Positions 1 to 9,510 of a stretch of DNA of 64,000 nt are shown here, piece after piece. Numbering within the stretch: the stretch's first letter is position 1; every line of letters starts with the position of its first letter. Source of the DNA: Aquirufa beregesia (GTDB taxonomy: Bacteria > Bacteroidota > Bacteroidia > Cytophagales > Spirosomataceae); the NCBI RefSeq assembly GCF_011090385.1, contig NZ_SEWW01000001.1, forward strand, positions 310,001 through 374,000, in the 5' to 3' direction. A model generated the notes under the pieces. That model did no database searches. It saw only the letters and a program-made list of their open reading frames with translations, and had not been told where the DNA came from. A program made the position numbers and the translations under genes.

Positions 1-1187
1 TTATTTACGCGAATTCTATCTTCCATCCAATAAGAATTAACTTTAGGATGTTTAACCAGAGATAATGCTACCGCTTTGATCACCATGTCATTGAATGAAA
101 TTTTGACTGGCAATACTTCATTCATACTAACACGCGCTCCCATGGCTTTGTCCATGTTGATTTCCATGGTTAAATAAAACTCAGGAGCACTGAATTTAGA
201 CTCAGACAAACGACGAGCGATTGTCTTACGCATTTGACTGTTTGGAATATCTTCGAAACTTTCTTCTCCCGAAATAAAGTTGCCAGTGGCTCCTCCCGCA
301 TTGGGTTTATAGTTTTCAACATCGGATTTGGTAATTCTACCTCCGTCACCTGTTCCTTGTAACCAATTGAGGTTAATATTCTTTTCTTTAGCTAAAGCTT
401 TAGCTAGAGGAGATGCTTTGATAATTCCTCCTTTAGAATCTGCTTGAATACCAGAAGGAGATGCTTTTACTTCCGATGCTTTGGGAGCTTCCTTTACAGG
501 TGCTGATGCAGCTACTGCCACAGGAGCAGGTGCTGGAGCTGCTGGAGCCGAAGCTTGTTGTAATAGGGGTTGAAAATCGGTTCCTGGCTCACCCACAATC
601 ATAATGATTCCGTCTACAATAACACCTTCACCTTCTTTGGCTCCGATGTATAAAATGGTACCATCTTCATAATTTTCTAATTCCATGGTAGCCTTGTCGG
701 TTTCTACCTCAGCAATGATATCACCAGATTTAACCACATCACCTACTTGCTTCAACCACTTGGCAATGACACCTTCTACCATGGTATCACTCATCTTAGG
801 CATTCTTACTGCTTTCGCTGGAATTGAACTTAAATCTACTGTTGGTGCAACAGGAGCAGCAGCTACTGGCGCAGCTGTAGGTGCTCTTGCTTCCACAGCG
901 GCTGCTGGAGCTGCTGGTGCACCAGCTAATAAACTAGAATAATCTTCTCCTGGAGTACCAACGATGGCTATAATTCCATCTACGGGTACAGCTTCACCAA
1001 CTTTAACTCCAATATATAATAATGTTCCATCCTCATAATTCTCCAATTCCATCGTTGCTTTGTCGGTTTCCACCTCAGCTATGATATCACCAGACTTGAT
1101 TACATCACCCTCTTTCTTTAGCCAATTTGCGATTACACCTTCAATCATGGTGTCGCTCATCTTGGGCATTCTAATTACTTCAGCCAT
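1..1187 (-). CDS. pdhC: Pyruvate dehydrogenase E2, dihydrolipoamide acetyltransferase (partial, 3' end outside window)
   Basis: E2 core of the pyruvate dehydrogenase complex, transferring acetyl groups from lipoamide to CoA. About 395 codons are visible, reading from the ATG at 1187 off the left edge; the TTA at 1-3 is out of frame and is not the stop. Seen in order: lipoyl domain 1 with the lipoylation motif ETDKATME (Lys43), an Ala/Pro linker, a second nearly identical lipoyl domain with the same motif (near 690), another Ala/Pro linker, an E3-binding domain (ASPLAKALAKEKNI), and the start of the catalytic acyltransferase domain (KHPKVNSYW). The catalytic HxxxD motif lies beyond the edge. 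It lies 72 bases downstream of lepA on the same strand. Two lipoyl domains favour pyruvate over 2-oxoglutarate dehydrogenase; the symbol is a family assignment. Confidence 0.9.
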   Translation of the reverse strand, partial: MAEVIRMPKMSDTMIEGVIANWLKKEGDVIKSGDIIAEVETDKATMELENYEDGTLLYIGVKVGEAVPVDGIIAIVGTPGEDYSSLLAGAPAAPAAAVEARAPTAAPVAAAPVAPTVDLSSIPAKAVRMPKMSDTMVEGVIAKWLKQVGDVVKSGDIIAEVETDKATMELENYEDGTILYIGAKEGEGVIVDGIIMIVGEPGTDFQPLLQQASAPAAPAPAPVAVAASAPVKEAPKASEVKASPSGIQADSKGGIIKASPLAKALAKEKNINLNWLQGTGDGGRITKSDVENYKPNAGGATGNFISGEESFEDIPNSQMRKTIARRLSESKFSAPEFYLTMEINMDKAMGARVSMNEVLPVKISFNDMVIKAVALSLVKHPKVNSYWMEDRIRVN

Positions 1188-1259
1188 TATCTTATTTTTA
1201 AAAATTCAAAATTAAGCTTTAGAAGCCTGTTTCGAAAACTATTATGTAAAAATATTTGA

Positions 1260-3047
1260 TTAATCTAATTTTAAAACTGCCATAAATGCTTCTTGAGGTA
1301 TTTCTACATTACCCACTTGACGCATTCTCTTTTTTCCTTTTTTCTGTTTCTCTAACAACTTTCTTTTACGAGAAATATCACCTCCATAACATTTTGCTAA
1401 AACGTCTTTTCTTAAGGCTTTTACCGTCTCACGAGCAATAATTTTTTGACCAATTGCTGCTTGAATAGCTATTTCAAATTGCTGCCTAGGCAATAATTCA
1501 CGCAATTTCTCACATAAACGCTTTCCCCAATCATAGGCTTTGTCCCGGTGCACAATGGCCGACAAAGCATCTACTTTTTCCCCGTTCAGCATGATATCTA
1601 ATTTAACCAAGTAACCAGGCTCATATCCTTTATATTCATAATCCAAAGATGCATAACCTCGAGAAATGGTTTTTAAACGATCAAAAAAGTCAAATACTAC
1701 TTCGGACAAAGGCATGTCAAAAGTAAGTTCTACTCGGTCTGTGGTTAAATAAATTTGATTAGTTAAGATACCCCGTTTATCCATACACAAGCTCATTATG
1801 ATACCAGTGTATTCTGATTTGGTGATAATTTGAGCTTTAATGTAAGGTTCTTCAATAATGTTGATCAAATTGGGTTCAGGTAAATCACTAGGAGCTGATA
1901 CCCATAATTCTTCATTGGCAGTGGTTAATACCTTGAACTTTACCGAAGGCACAGTGGTAATAACAGTCATGTCAAATTCACGCTCTAAGCGTTCTTGTAC
2001 AATTTCCATGTGCAACATACCCAAGAAACCACAACGAAACCCAAAGCCCAAAGCCATGGAAGTCTCAGGTTCCCACACTAGCGAAGCGTCATTTAATTGC
2101 AACTTCTCCATGGCGTCTCTCAAATCCTCAAATTCAGATGTTTCTACTGGATAAATACCAGCAAATACCATGGGTTTTACTTCTTCAAAACCTTGAATAG
2201 CCAATTTACATGGATTAGCCACATGAGTAATTGTGTCACCTACTTTAACTTCTTTTGCTTCTTTGATACCTGAAATCAAATAGCCCACATCCCCCGTTTT
2301 AATAATAGACTTCGGTTCTTGTTCTAATCCTAAGATACCAATTTCATCAGCAAAATACTCTTTACCCGTATTCATGAATTTAACGCGATCTCCTTTACGA
2401 ATCTCCCCATTGTAAACACGGAATATAACTTCAATTCCACGATAGGAATTGAATGTAGAATCAAAAATGAGAGCTTGTAATGGCTCTTCTGGATTGCCTT
2501 TAGGAGCAGGGATGCGAGTTACTACTGCATCCAAAATATCTTGAATACCTATACCTTCTTTTCCAGAAGCATGAATGATATCTTCTTTTTTGCAGCCAAT
2601 TAAATCAATGATTTGATCCGAAACCTCTTCTGGCATAGCGCCTGGCAAGTCTATTTTATTCAAGACTGGAATAATTTCCAAATCATGATTGATAGCCAAA
2701 TATAAATTTGAAATGGTTTGTGCTTCAATACCTTGGGAAGCATCTACAATTAATAGAGCACCTTCACAAGCAGCAATGGAACGTGATACTTCATAGGAGA
2801 AATCGACGTGGCCAGGTGTATCAATTAAGTTAAACGTATAAATCTCCCCATCTTTGGGATATTGCATTTGAATGGCATGAGATTTAATCGTAATTCCACG
2901 CTCTCTTTCCAAATCCATATCATCCAAAAGCTGATTCATCATATCTCGCTTTTGGACTGTATTCGTGAATTCAATTAATCGATCGGCCAAGGTACTTTTT
3001 CCGTGATCAATATGGGCGATGATGCAAAAATTACGAAGGTTCTTCAT
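1260..3047 (-). CDS. lepA: Elongation factor 4 (LepA), ribosome back-translocase GTPase
   Basis: Translational GTPase of 595 residues, the normal LepA length. The G1 motif AHIDHGKST (residues 11-19), G2 region [10 protein letters not shown]3 DTPGHVDF and G4 NKIDLPGA are all intact. Domain II, the EF-G-like domains III and V ([20 protein letters not shown]) and the LepA-specific basic C-terminal domain follow ([20 protein letters not shown]). LepA acts on stalled or mis-translocated ribosomes. The ATG at 3047 places the G1 loop at the usual distance from the N-terminus. pdhC follows on the same strand. A possible promoter lies about 130 bases upstream, so the leader may be long. Confidence 0.97.
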   Translation of the reverse strand: MKNLRNFCIIAHIDHGKSTLADRLIEFTNTVQKRDMMNQLLDDMDLERERGITIKSHAIQMQYPKDGEIYTFNLIDTPGHVDFSYEVSRSIAACEGALLIVDASQGIEAQTISNLYLAINHDLEIIPVLNKIDLPGAMPEEVSDQIIDLIGCKKEDIIHASGKEGIGIQDILDAVVTRIPAPKGNPEEPLQALIFDSTFNSYRGIEVIFRVYNGEIRKGDRVKFMNTGKEYFADEIGILGLEQEPKSIIKTGDVGYLISGIKEAKEVKVGDTITHVANPCKLAIQGFEEVKPMVFAGIYPVETSEFEDLRDAMEKLQLNDASLVWEPETSMALGFGFRCGFLGMLHMEIVQERLEREFDMTVITTVPSVKFKVLTTANEELWVSAPSDLPEPNLINIIEEPYIKAQIITKSEYTGIIMSLCMDKRGILTNQIYLTTDRVELTFDMPLSEVVFDFFDRLKTISRGYASLDYEYKGYEPGYLVKLDIMLNGEKVDALSAIVHRDKAYDWGKRLCEKLRELLPRQQFEIAIQAAIGQKIIARETVKALRKDVLAKCYGGDISRKRKLLEKQKKGKKRMRQVGNVEIPQEAFMAVLKLD

Positions 3048-3181
3048 TTATGTTAACATATGTTTTACCCCAGATGCAGAAAAGATGTATTTAATCCTTG
3101 GCTCAGGGCAATTGGAATTAGTCTTTGCAACTACATTCCATCTATTTAAAATCAATTTTAGGAAAGCATATTTCCATCTTA

Positions 3182-3208
3182 CAAATATAGCTAAGACGAA
3201 GCTGGCAA
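3182..3208 (-). promoter_or_regulatory. Possible lepA promoter
   Basis: On the minus strand TATATTTG (3189-3182) matches the Bacteroidota -7 consensus TANNTTTG. A TTG lies 16 bases upstream (3208-3206); the usual spacing is nearer 19, so the -33 match is weak. Predicted start is near 3175, giving a leader of about 130 nt. Confidence 0.35.
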
Positions 3209-3249
3209 TCCACATACTAAGCTATTTATTAGCGTATTTGACCTAATAT

Positions 3250-4545
3250 TTAATTCCTCGATTGCATGATGGATTCAATTTCGTCCCATTCAATGGGAAT
3301 ATGTTTCATCAAGTTGTCTGTACCATTCTCCGTGATTAACAAGTTGTTTTCCAGTCGAATACCTAATCCTTCTTCTCGGATATAAATTCCTGGTTCACAG
3401 GTTAAAACCATTCCAGCTTCAAAAGGTTTGTATTTATCCCAAACATCATGTACATCTAAACCCAAGTGATGAGCCACTCCATGCATGAAATATTTTTTGA
3501 ATAAAGGGGCATTTTTGTCTTGCTTCTCCACATCTCCTCTTGAAAATAGACCTAAATCGATCAATTTTCCCTCCATATAACGCTCTACTTCTTTTTGATA
3601 ATCTACCCAATAGATCGATGGACGCATCAGTTGACTCGCAAAATTTAATACGTCATAAACTGCCCAATAAACCTGCTTTTGTCTTGAGCTAAACTTCCCA
3701 TTTACTGGTATAGTTCTGGTCATATCGGCATTGTAATTGCCATATGCCGCACCTGCGTCCAACAAAATAACATCACCATCCTGGCAAACTTCTTTATTCT
3801 CAATATAATGTAACACACAGGCGTTGGCACCTGAAGCAATGATTGGAGTATAGGCAAAACCATCTCCTTTTAATCGAATAAACTCGTGGATAAATTCCGC
3901 TTCAATTTCATATTCTGTCACTCCCGGTTGAGTGAATTGTAAGACTCTTCTAAAAGCGGATTCAGTTATATCAATAGCCTTCTGCATGGCCTTAATTTCA
4001 TCCTTTTCCTTTTTCATACGAATGGTGTTCGTAATAGGAGCAAGGCGCTTATAGATATGTGTTGGATATTTTGCTTGCAAAGATTTAGTAAAACGAGCAT
4101 TTTGTGTTTCCACAGTAGAGCTATTACGAATATGCTCGTTGTCTATCAAATATATATTTTCAGCCGTATATATTAATGTTTGTAAAATAGACTCAAATTG
4201 CTGCGTCCATTGGATGTTTTTAATACCCGAAATCCCTTTCGCTTCTTCTTTGGTGAACTTGTGACCTTCCCAGATGGAAATTAATTCAGACGTTTCTCTA
4301 ACAAAAGCAATTTCTTTTAAATGCTCTTCGGGTGCATCTGGATATAATAAAAGTATCGTTTCCTCTTGATCTAGGCCAGATAAATACAATAAATCTGAAT
4401 TTTGTTTAAAGCCCATGCTACCATCAGCATTGGTTGGCATGATATCATTGGAGTAAATTAACACAATGGAATTAGGTGCTAATTGCTGCACTAGTTTTTG
4501 ACGGTTGTTGATGTACAGCTGCGCTGGAAGTGTTTCGTATCTCAT
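3250..4545 (-). CDS. pepP: Xaa-Pro aminopeptidase (M24B metallopeptidase)
   Basis: Removes N-terminal residues that precede proline. 431 residues, the usual size of the PepP type. An N-terminal creatinase/AMP-N domain covers about residues 1-145. The C-terminal pita-bread domain has all five metal ligands of the family: Asp263 and Asp274 (LLDAGAAYGNYNADMT), His359 (HGVAHHLGLDVHD), Glu384 (TCEPGIYI) and Glu399 (GLGIRLEN). No signal peptide, so it is cytosolic. It is four bases downstream of the methyltransferase start region on the same strand's opposite end: the methyltransferase stop-to-start gap is only 4 bases, so the two are probably co-transcribed, with this gene first. Confidence 0.93.
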   Translation of the reverse strand: MRYETLPAQLYINNRQKLVQQLAPNSIVLIYSNDIMPTNADGSMGFKQNSDLLYLSGLDQEETILLLYPDAPEEHLKEIAFVRETSELISIWEGHKFTKEEAKGISGIKNIQWTQQFESILQTLIYTAENIYLIDNEHIRNSSTVETQNARFTKSLQAKYPTHIYKRLAPITNTIRMKKEKDEIKAMQKAIDITESAFRRVLQFTQPGVTEYEIEAEFIHEFIRLKGDGFAYTPIIASGANACVLHYIENKEVCQDGDVILLDAGAAYGNYNADMTRTIPVNGKFSSRQKQVYWAVYDVLNFASQLMRPSIYWVDYQKEVERYMEGKLIDLGLFSRGDVEKQDKNAPLFKKYFMHGVAHHLGLDVHDVWDKYKPFEAGMVLTCEPGIYIREEGLGIRLENNLLITENGTDNLMKHIPIEWDEIESIMQSRN

Positions 4546-4549
4546 GATG

Positions 4550-5314
4550 TTATTTACGACATAGATATATTATTTCACCCAAGGGTAAGGCCATTTTTTT
4601 ACTTTCCTCTATTCCAATTTTTTCAATCATATTGATGGGGCTCACCTGAAAACCGGACTTTTCTAATTGGATACCATAGTCACGACCATAAATTCGTAGA
4701 TGATCATCTTGTAAAAAGTGAATTTCTCTTTCTTTAGGATCGGTGATACTAGCATCTTCGTAGGTAGTAGCTAAATCCAATCTTTGTGGACTTTGGCATA
4801 AAGCAAACCCATCGGGTTTTAAAACTCGACGTATCTCTTGCATACAACGAACATCATCACGCACATGTTCTAATACGTGATTACAAAACACTACATCAAA
4901 GCTATTATCTTCAAATGGAATGTCATGTAAATCCATTTTAACCTTAGCGAGAGGTGATTCGATATCCGCGGTAATGTAATTGTCACCCAATAACTTCTCA
5001 AATCGGTCAATGAAACAATACTCCGGTGCAATGTGTAATAATTTGGGCTGACTCTGGAAAAAACTTGTTTCCTTCTGCAAGAATAGATACATCAAACGAT
5101 GTCTTTCCAAACTTAAGCATGATGGACAAAGCGCATTTTCTCTAGGATGCAATCTGCCATAAGGTAAAAATTTAGAAAAATTCTCTTGGCAAATAGGGCA
5201 GTGGACTTTATTTCCTTTTAAGAATATACGATAAGCTTTCAACAATTGATGAGCTACCAATTGAATGTATTTTCTAGGAATATGACGTAAAATCCAACTA
5301 ATTAGGTATTTCAT
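4550..5314 (-). CDS. Class I SAM-dependent methyltransferase with N-terminal zinc-ribbon-like motif
   Basis: 254 residues. The C-terminal two thirds carry a methyltransferase type 11 pattern: acidic strand end TADIES, then DNSFDVVFCNHVLEHVRDD and the EIRRVLKPDGFAL segment. The N-terminal third holds two Cys pairs (Cys39/Cys42 and Cys63/Cys66), a likely zinc ribbon. Close relatives are often encoded near cell-surface or glycan genes, but the substrate cannot be inferred here. It ends 4 bases from pepP on the same strand. A terminator for the DUF1080 gene lies just upstream, so this gene should have its own promoter, which I could not identify. Confidence 0.8.
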   Translation of the reverse strand: MKYLISWILRHIPRKYIQLVAHQLLKAYRIFLKGNKVHCPICQENFSKFLPYGRLHPRENALCPSCLSLERHRLMYLFLQKETSFFQSQPKLLHIAPEYCFIDRFEKLLGDNYITADIESPLAKVKMDLHDIPFEDNSFDVVFCNHVLEHVRDDVRCMQEIRRVLKPDGFALCQSPQRLDLATTYEDASITDPKEREIHFLQDDHLRIYGRDYGIQLEKSGFQVSPINMIEKIGIEESKKMALPLGEIIYLCRK

Positions 5315-5320
5315 AAGATA

Positions 5321-5358
5321 AAAAAAGGGAAGGTGTTTTCTAAGAAAAACCTTCCCTA
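5321..5358 (-). terminator. Rho-independent terminator after the DUF1080 gene
   Basis: On the minus strand, AGGGAAGGT and ACCTTCCCT arms flank a loop of about 14 nt and are followed by a T tract (complement of 5320-5326). It lies 17 bases beyond the DUF1080 stop. Confidence 0.75.
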
Positions 5359-5375
5359 AAATAATGAATTAAATA

Positions 5376-6131
5376 TTACATTTCACGAATCCAGATGTTA
5401 CGGAAACTTACTGGATTTCCATGATCTTGCAAGCTGATAGGTCCTGCACCATGAACTGGATTTTTAGGCTGACCTATGTACTCTGTTGTACCTTGGATCT
5501 TAGTATGATGTTGAACCACTACACCATTGTGTATCAAGGTTACATAGGCAGGAGTATCAATTCCGCCATTTATCGTGAATTTGGGTGCCGTATAAATAAT
5601 GTCGTAGGTATTCCATTCACCCATAGGTGAAGTAGCATTGACTAATGGTGGCGTTTGTTTATAAATACTTCCTGCCTGACCATTACGGTAACTTCTATTT
5701 TGGTAGGAGTTCAATACCTGTACCTCATACATTCCCTGCATGAAAATACCGCTATTTCCTTTACCTTGACTTTTTAATGTTTCAGGTTCAATAGGAGAGC
5801 GCCACTCAATATGCAATTGGTAATTGGTGAATTTTTGTTTGGTGGAAATATTACCAGCTCCTTTTACAACCGTCATAGCTCCATCTTCGACTTTCCATTT
5901 AGCTGGACTGCCATCTTTGACAGTTTCCCAATTGTCTAAATTTTTACCATCAAATAAAATAATGGCATCAGAAGGGGTTTTAGCAGGACTAACTACACGG
6001 ATCTCTGGATCCCAAAATTCAGTTTTGTCAGGTTTAGTTGGATTCTCTTCAACGAATCGGTGGTCTTGTGCTTGTAAGCTGAATACACCAGCTGCTAATA
6101 TAGCGGTGCAAATGAAAGTAATTTTTTTCAT
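5376..6131 (-). CDS. Secreted DUF1080 (3-keto-disaccharide hydrolase-type) protein
   Basis: 251 residues with a clear signal peptide (Lys-Lys, hydrophobic core, cleavage near LQAQ at residue 21), so it is exported. The rest is one DUF1080 jelly-roll domain, recognised by ILFDGKNLDNWE, the WRSPIEPET segment, GNSGIFMQG, YEVQVLNS and the terminal PVSFRNIWIRE. Domain members bind or cleave sugars such as 3-keto-glycosides and are abundant in Bacteroidota and Planctomycetota. It has terminators on both sides and is monocistronic. The substrate is not deducible. Confidence 0.87.
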   Translation of the reverse strand: MKKITFICTAILAAGVFSLQAQDHRFVEENPTKPDKTEFWDPEIRVVSPAKTPSDAIILFDGKNLDNWETVKDGSPAKWKVEDGAMTVVKGAGNISTKQKFTNYQLHIEWRSPIEPETLKSQGKGNSGIFMQGMYEVQVLNSYQNRSYRNGQAGSIYKQTPPLVNATSPMGEWNTYDIIYTAPKFTINGGIDTPAYVTLIHNGVVVQHHTKIQGTTEYIGQPKNPVHGAGPISLQDHGNPVSFRNIWIREM

Positions 6132-6173
6132 GAATAATGGATTTAGAAAATCAAATTACAGCAATTTTTGGAT

Positions 6174-6199
6174 AAAAAAAAACCGGTGAATACCGGTTT
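6174..6199 (-). terminator. Terminator of the 47-residue basic protein gene
   Basis: Inverted repeat AAACCGGT (6180-6187) and ACCGGTTT (6192-6199) around a 4-nt loop. On the minus strand it runs into a T tract (complement of 6174-6181). It lies about 20 bases past the stop of the 47-residue gene. Confidence 0.75.
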
Positions 6200-6218
6200 C
6201 TCTTTACTGAAATAATGC

Positions 6219-6362
6219 TTATTTAGCGAAACTTGCTTTGATTTCTTCTACATCTACCAATTTGATTATTGGTCTCTGCTTTAAAATTCTGATAGCAGAT
6301 ACTTTATTATTCGCTACTGCGTGATTTCTTCTGTCTTTACGTTTTAGTCTAGTTACGGCCAT
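6219..6362 (-). CDS. Small basic protein, 47 residues, function unknown
   Basis: ATG at 6362, TAA at 6221-6219. The product is rich in Lys and Arg, starting MAVTRLKRKDRRNHAVANNK and ending EEIKASFAK. It has no signal peptide or membrane segment, and its size and composition resemble ribosomal proteins. I believe similar short proteins occur next to housekeeping genes in other Bacteroidota, but I cannot name a family. Support for a real gene is unusually good for its size: a perfect promoter at 6413-6383 (spacing 19), a dedicated terminator and a divergent position facing hisS. A ribosome-associated or nucleic-acid-binding role is inference only. Confidence 0.8.
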   Translation of the reverse strand: MAVTRLKRKDRRNHAVANNKVSAIRILKQRPIIKLVDVEEIKASFAK

Positions 6363-6382
6363 GTCTTGATAAATTTGGTGTG

Positions 6383-6413
6383 CAAAAATACGAAATATCG
6401 TTTATTAATCAAA
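6383..6413 (-). promoter_or_regulatory. Promoter of the 47-residue protein gene
   Basis: Minus strand TTTG (6413-6410), exactly 19 bases, then TATTTTTG (6390-6383). This is a full match to the Bacteroidota consensus TTTG-N19-TANNTTTG. The predicted start near 6376 leaves a leader of about 14 nt before the ATG at 6362. Confidence 0.75.
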
Positions 6414-6431
6414 TAATAAGCCCCGATTAAT

Positions 6432-6439
6432 TAAATTTG
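6432..6439 (+). promoter_or_regulatory. Likely -7 element of hisS
   Basis: TAAATTTG matches TANNTTTG, 12 bases before the hisS ATG at 6452. No TTTG is seen at the expected -33 spacing. The implied leader is only a few nucleotides. Confidence 0.4.
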
Positions 6440-6451
6440 TTTTTTGAAATT

Positions 6452-7810
6452 ATGCAAAAGCCCAGTAACGCAAGAGGTACAAGAGATTTTGGTCCTAAAG
6501 AAATGGCCAAAAGAAATTATGTTTTCAACATCATTAGAAGGCATTTTGAGCAATTTGGTTTTCAAGCCATTGAAACTCCAGCCATTGAGAATTTATCTAC
6601 TTTGACAGGTAAATACGGTGATGAAGGAGATCAATTATTGTTTAAAATTCTTAATTCTGGAGATTATCTCTCCAAATTAACAGAACAAGATTTCCAAGAA
6701 GGAAGCAAGAAGTTTACGTATAAAGTCAGTGAAAAAGGTTTACGTTATGACTTAACAGTGCCTTTTGCACGTTTTGTTTCCATGAATCGCAATGATTTGG
6801 CTTTCCCATTTAGGCGTTATCAAATCCAACCCGTTTGGAGAGCGGATAGGCCACAAAAAGGTCGGTATAGAGAATTTTATCAATGTGATGCCGATATCAT
6901 CGGTTCTAATTCATTATTGAATGAAGCGGAATTAATTACCTTATTTCAGGCAATTTTTAATTCATTAAATTTAAAAGCTAACCTCGTTATCAATTCACGA
7001 AAGGTCTTAGCAGGAGTTGTGGATGTCTTAGGCATGAATCATCATTTTGTTGATTTTGCAGTAGCCATCGATAAATTAGATAAAATTGGCTGGGAGGCAG
7101 TTGCTAAAGAATTAGTTGAAAAAGGATTTACTGATGATCAATGTGATGTCTTAGCTGATTTGATTGTATTTGAAGGGAATAATTTAGCGAAAATAGATAA
7201 GCTGACCTCTTTTTTTAATGGTAATACACAAGGATTAGCAGGCTTAAAAGAAATTGAAGATGTATTAAGGTTTATTCAACAAAATGGATTTGTTAATACC
7301 AATATCCTATTTGATTATCGACTTGCCCGCGGTTTAAGTTATTATACGGGTCTAATTTTTGAAGGAAAGGCTTTAGATATACCTTTTGGCTCAATTGCTG
7401 GGGGTGGTAGATATGATAACCTGACTACGGATTTTGGTCTACCTAATATGTCAGGTGTCGGATTATCCTTTGGAATCGAACGCATGATCGATGTGATGGA
7501 TGCCTTGAATCTTTTCCCTGAAATTCCATTTAGTGGTTCTAAGGTATTGTTTGCCTATTTTGATGAGGCAGGTCAAACACAAGCTTTTCAATATGTGAAC
7601 GAACTGCGTAAACAAGGAATTCCATCTGAAATTTACCCTGAAGTAGCCAAAATCAAGAAGCCATTTGAATTTGCGGATAAAAAGAAGATTCCTTTTGTGG
7701 CTGTTTTAGGTGAACAGGAATTAGTTCAGAATAAAATTAACCTGAAAAATATGCTTAGTGGTGAGCAAGAATTACTTAGTCTGCAAGAACTTATTCAGAA
7801 AATCAAATAA
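6452..7810 (+). CDS. hisS: Histidyl-tRNA synthetase
   Basis: Class II aminoacyl-tRNA synthetase, charging tRNA-His. 452 residues from the ATG at 6452. A TTG at 6437 is in frame but would sit inside the predicted -7 element, so I prefer the ATG. Motif 1 region ARGTRDF near the N-terminus; motif 2 FRRYQIQPVWRADRPQKGR with the tRNA/ATP-binding FYQCDADIIG; the histidine-specific loop LARGLSYYTG; motif 3 SGVGLSFGIERMID; then the C-terminal anticodon-binding domain with a KKKIPFVAVLGEQE strand. Single gene with a shared bidirectional terminator after it. Confidence 0.97.
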   Translation: MQKPSNARGTRDFGPKEMAKRNYVFNIIRRHFEQFGFQAIETPAIENLSTLTGKYGDEGDQLLFKILNSGDYLSKLTEQDFQEGSKKFTYKVSEKGLRYDLTVPFARFVSMNRNDLAFPFRRYQIQPVWRADRPQKGRYREFYQCDADIIGSNSLLNEAELITLFQAIFNSLNLKANLVINSRKVLAGVVDVLGMNHHFVDFAVAIDKLDKIGWEAVAKELVEKGFTDDQCDVLADLIVFEGNNLAKIDKLTSFFNGNTQGLAGLKEIEDVLRFIQQNGFVNTNILFDYRLARGLSYYTGLIFEGKALDIPFGSIAGGGRYDNLTTDFGLPNMSGVGLSFGIERMIDVMDALNLFPEIPFSGSKVLFAYFDEAGQTQAFQYVNELRKQGIPSEIYPEVAKIKKPFEFADKKKIPFVAVLGEQELVQNKINLKNMLSGEQELLSLQELIQKIK

Positions 7811-7840
7811 AAAATGGCTAGTTGAAAGACTAGCCATTTT
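7811..7840. terminator. Bidirectional terminator between hisS and pgi
   Basis: AAAATGGCTAGT (7811-7822) and ACTAGCCATTTT (7829-7840) form a perfect 12-bp stem with a 6-nt loop, and A and T runs flank it, so it can act for both convergent genes. Confidence 0.85.
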
Positions 7841-7859
7841 CATTGATACACCTGAGTAA

Positions 7860-9506
7860 TTATCTCCAAGCCTTAAACTGGTTAATCAATCCATTGGTGG
7901 AACTATCATGGCTTTGAATTTTCTCTTCATTTTCTAATTCGGGTAAAATGGAATTAGCTAATTGCTTCCCTAATTCTACTCCCCATTGATCATAGCTGAA
8001 AATATTCCAAATAACCCCTTGAACAAAGATTTTGTGTTCATACATGGCAATTAATGCGCCTAATGTAGCAGGGTTAATTTCTTTTGCCAATATGGAATTG
8101 GTAGGTTTATTACCTTCAAAAACTTTAAATGGAGCAAGTTTGTTTATTGCTGATTCATCTAATCCAGCTTTACTTAATTCTGTTTTTACCACTTCCAACG
8201 ATTTTCCATTCATCAATGCTTCTGTTTGAGCAAAGAAATTGGACATCAATAATGTATGGTGATTACCAATTGGATTATGCGTTTTAGCAGGTGCTATAAA
8301 ATCAGCAGGAATCATTTGCGTGCCCTGATGAATCAATTGATAAAAGGCATGTTGACCGTTGGTTCCAGGTTCTCCCCAAATAACAGGACCTGTCGCATAA
8401 TCAACTCGCTTTCCTGTTCTATCCACAGTTTTACCATTGGATTCCATATCTCCTTGTTGGAAATAGGCCGCAAATCGATGCATGTACTGGTCATAAGGTA
8501 AAATAGCATGCGTAGGAGCATCCCAAAAATTTACATACCAGATTCCTAAAAGAGCTAAAATGACAGGTGCATTAGCTTCTAAAGGTGTGCTAGCTAAGTG
8601 TAAATCCATTTCATGTGCTCCTGATAAAAGCGATTCAAAGTTGTCGTAACCTATGGATAAACAAATAGACAAACCAATGGCAGACCAAAGGGAATATCTT
8701 CCACCAACCCAATCCCAAAATGCAAACATATTCGCAGAATCAATACCGAATTTTTCAACTTGGGTTTTATTTGTTGATAAGGCAACAAAATGTTTAGAAA
8801 CTGCTGCTTCATCTTTAGCTGTTTTCAAGAACCAATCCCTCGTCGTAAAAGCATTTGCCATGGTTTCTTGAGTAGTGAATGTTTTAGAAGCAATTAAAAA
8901 TAAAGTAGTTTCCGGATTTACTTTTTTCAACGTTTCAGCAATATGTGTACCGTCCACATTACTTACAAAATGAACATTCAAATGCGTTTTGTATGGCTTT
9001 AAAGCTTCTGTAACCATCACGGGACCTAGGTCTGATCCACCAATTCCTATATTAACTACATCGGTGATGCTTTTATTCGTATATCCTTTCCAAGCCCCAG
9101 AAATCACTTGTTCTGTGAATTCCTTCATATGAGCTCTTACTTGGTGTATTTCAGTATTAATATCAACTCCTTGTAATAATTGAACTTGTCCTTTGGGCAT
9201 TCTTAAAGCAGTATGTAATACAGCTCTTCCCTCTGTTTGATTGATTGGATCACCCGATAATTGAGATTGAATGGCCGATTCTATTTGACATTCTTTAGCT
9301 AATTCTATTAAATGCTGGAATGTTTCGGCATCGATGATGTTTTTAGAATAATCGATGAATATATCCTGAAAGAATAAACTATATTTTTTTTGTCTTTCAC
9401 TATCAGCTTGAAAAAGAGTTGTAATAGAACTAGATTCTAAGCGCTTTTTGTCTGTTAATAGCTTTTGGTAGGCAGTGGTTTGGGTAAAATTAATCGTGGA
9501 TAGCAT
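7860..9506 (-). CDS. pgi: Glucose-6-phosphate isomerase
   Basis: Interconverts glucose-6-phosphate and fructose-6-phosphate in glycolysis and gluconeogenesis. 548 residues, the standard long bacterial/eukaryotic form. Seen: the nucleotide/substrate loop [23 protein letters not shown] signature 1 [17 protein letters not shown] around residue 260, the [18 protein letters not shown] segment, and signature 2 region [10 protein letters not shown] near the C-terminus. It lies 4 bases after the GH25 lysozyme gene on the same strand and is probably expressed from that promoter; no other promoter was found. Confidence 0.97.
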   Translation of the reverse strand: MLSTINFTQTTAYQKLLTDKKRLESSSITTLFQADSERQKKYSLFFQDIFIDYSKNIIDAETFQHLIELAKECQIESAIQSQLSGDPINQTEGRAVLHTALRMPKGQVQLLQGVDINTEIHQVRAHMKEFTEQVISGAWKGYTNKSITDVVNIGIGGSDLGPVMVTEALKPYKTHLNVHFVSNVDGTHIAETLKKVNPETTLFLIASKTFTTQETMANAFTTRDWFLKTAKDEAAVSKHFVALSTNKTQVEKFGIDSANMFAFWDWVGGRYSLWSAIGLSICLSIGYDNFESLLSGAHEMDLHLASTPLEANAPVILALLGIWYVNFWDAPTHAILPYDQYMHRFAAYFQQGDMESNGKTVDRTGKRVDYATGPVIWGEPGTNGQHAFYQLIHQGTQMIPADFIAPAKTHNPIGNHHTLLMSNFFAQTEALMNGKSLEVVKTELSKAGLDESAINKLAPFKVFEGNKPTNSILAKEINPATLGALIAMYEHKIFVQGVIWNIFSYDQWGVELGKQLANSILPELENEEKIQSHDSSTNGLINQFKAWR

Positions 9507-9510
9507 GTTT

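Noticed and set aside
3019-3246. 75-codon plus-strand frame between lepA and pepP.
   Set aside because: It starts inside lepA, has no recognised motif and covers the predicted lepA promoter.
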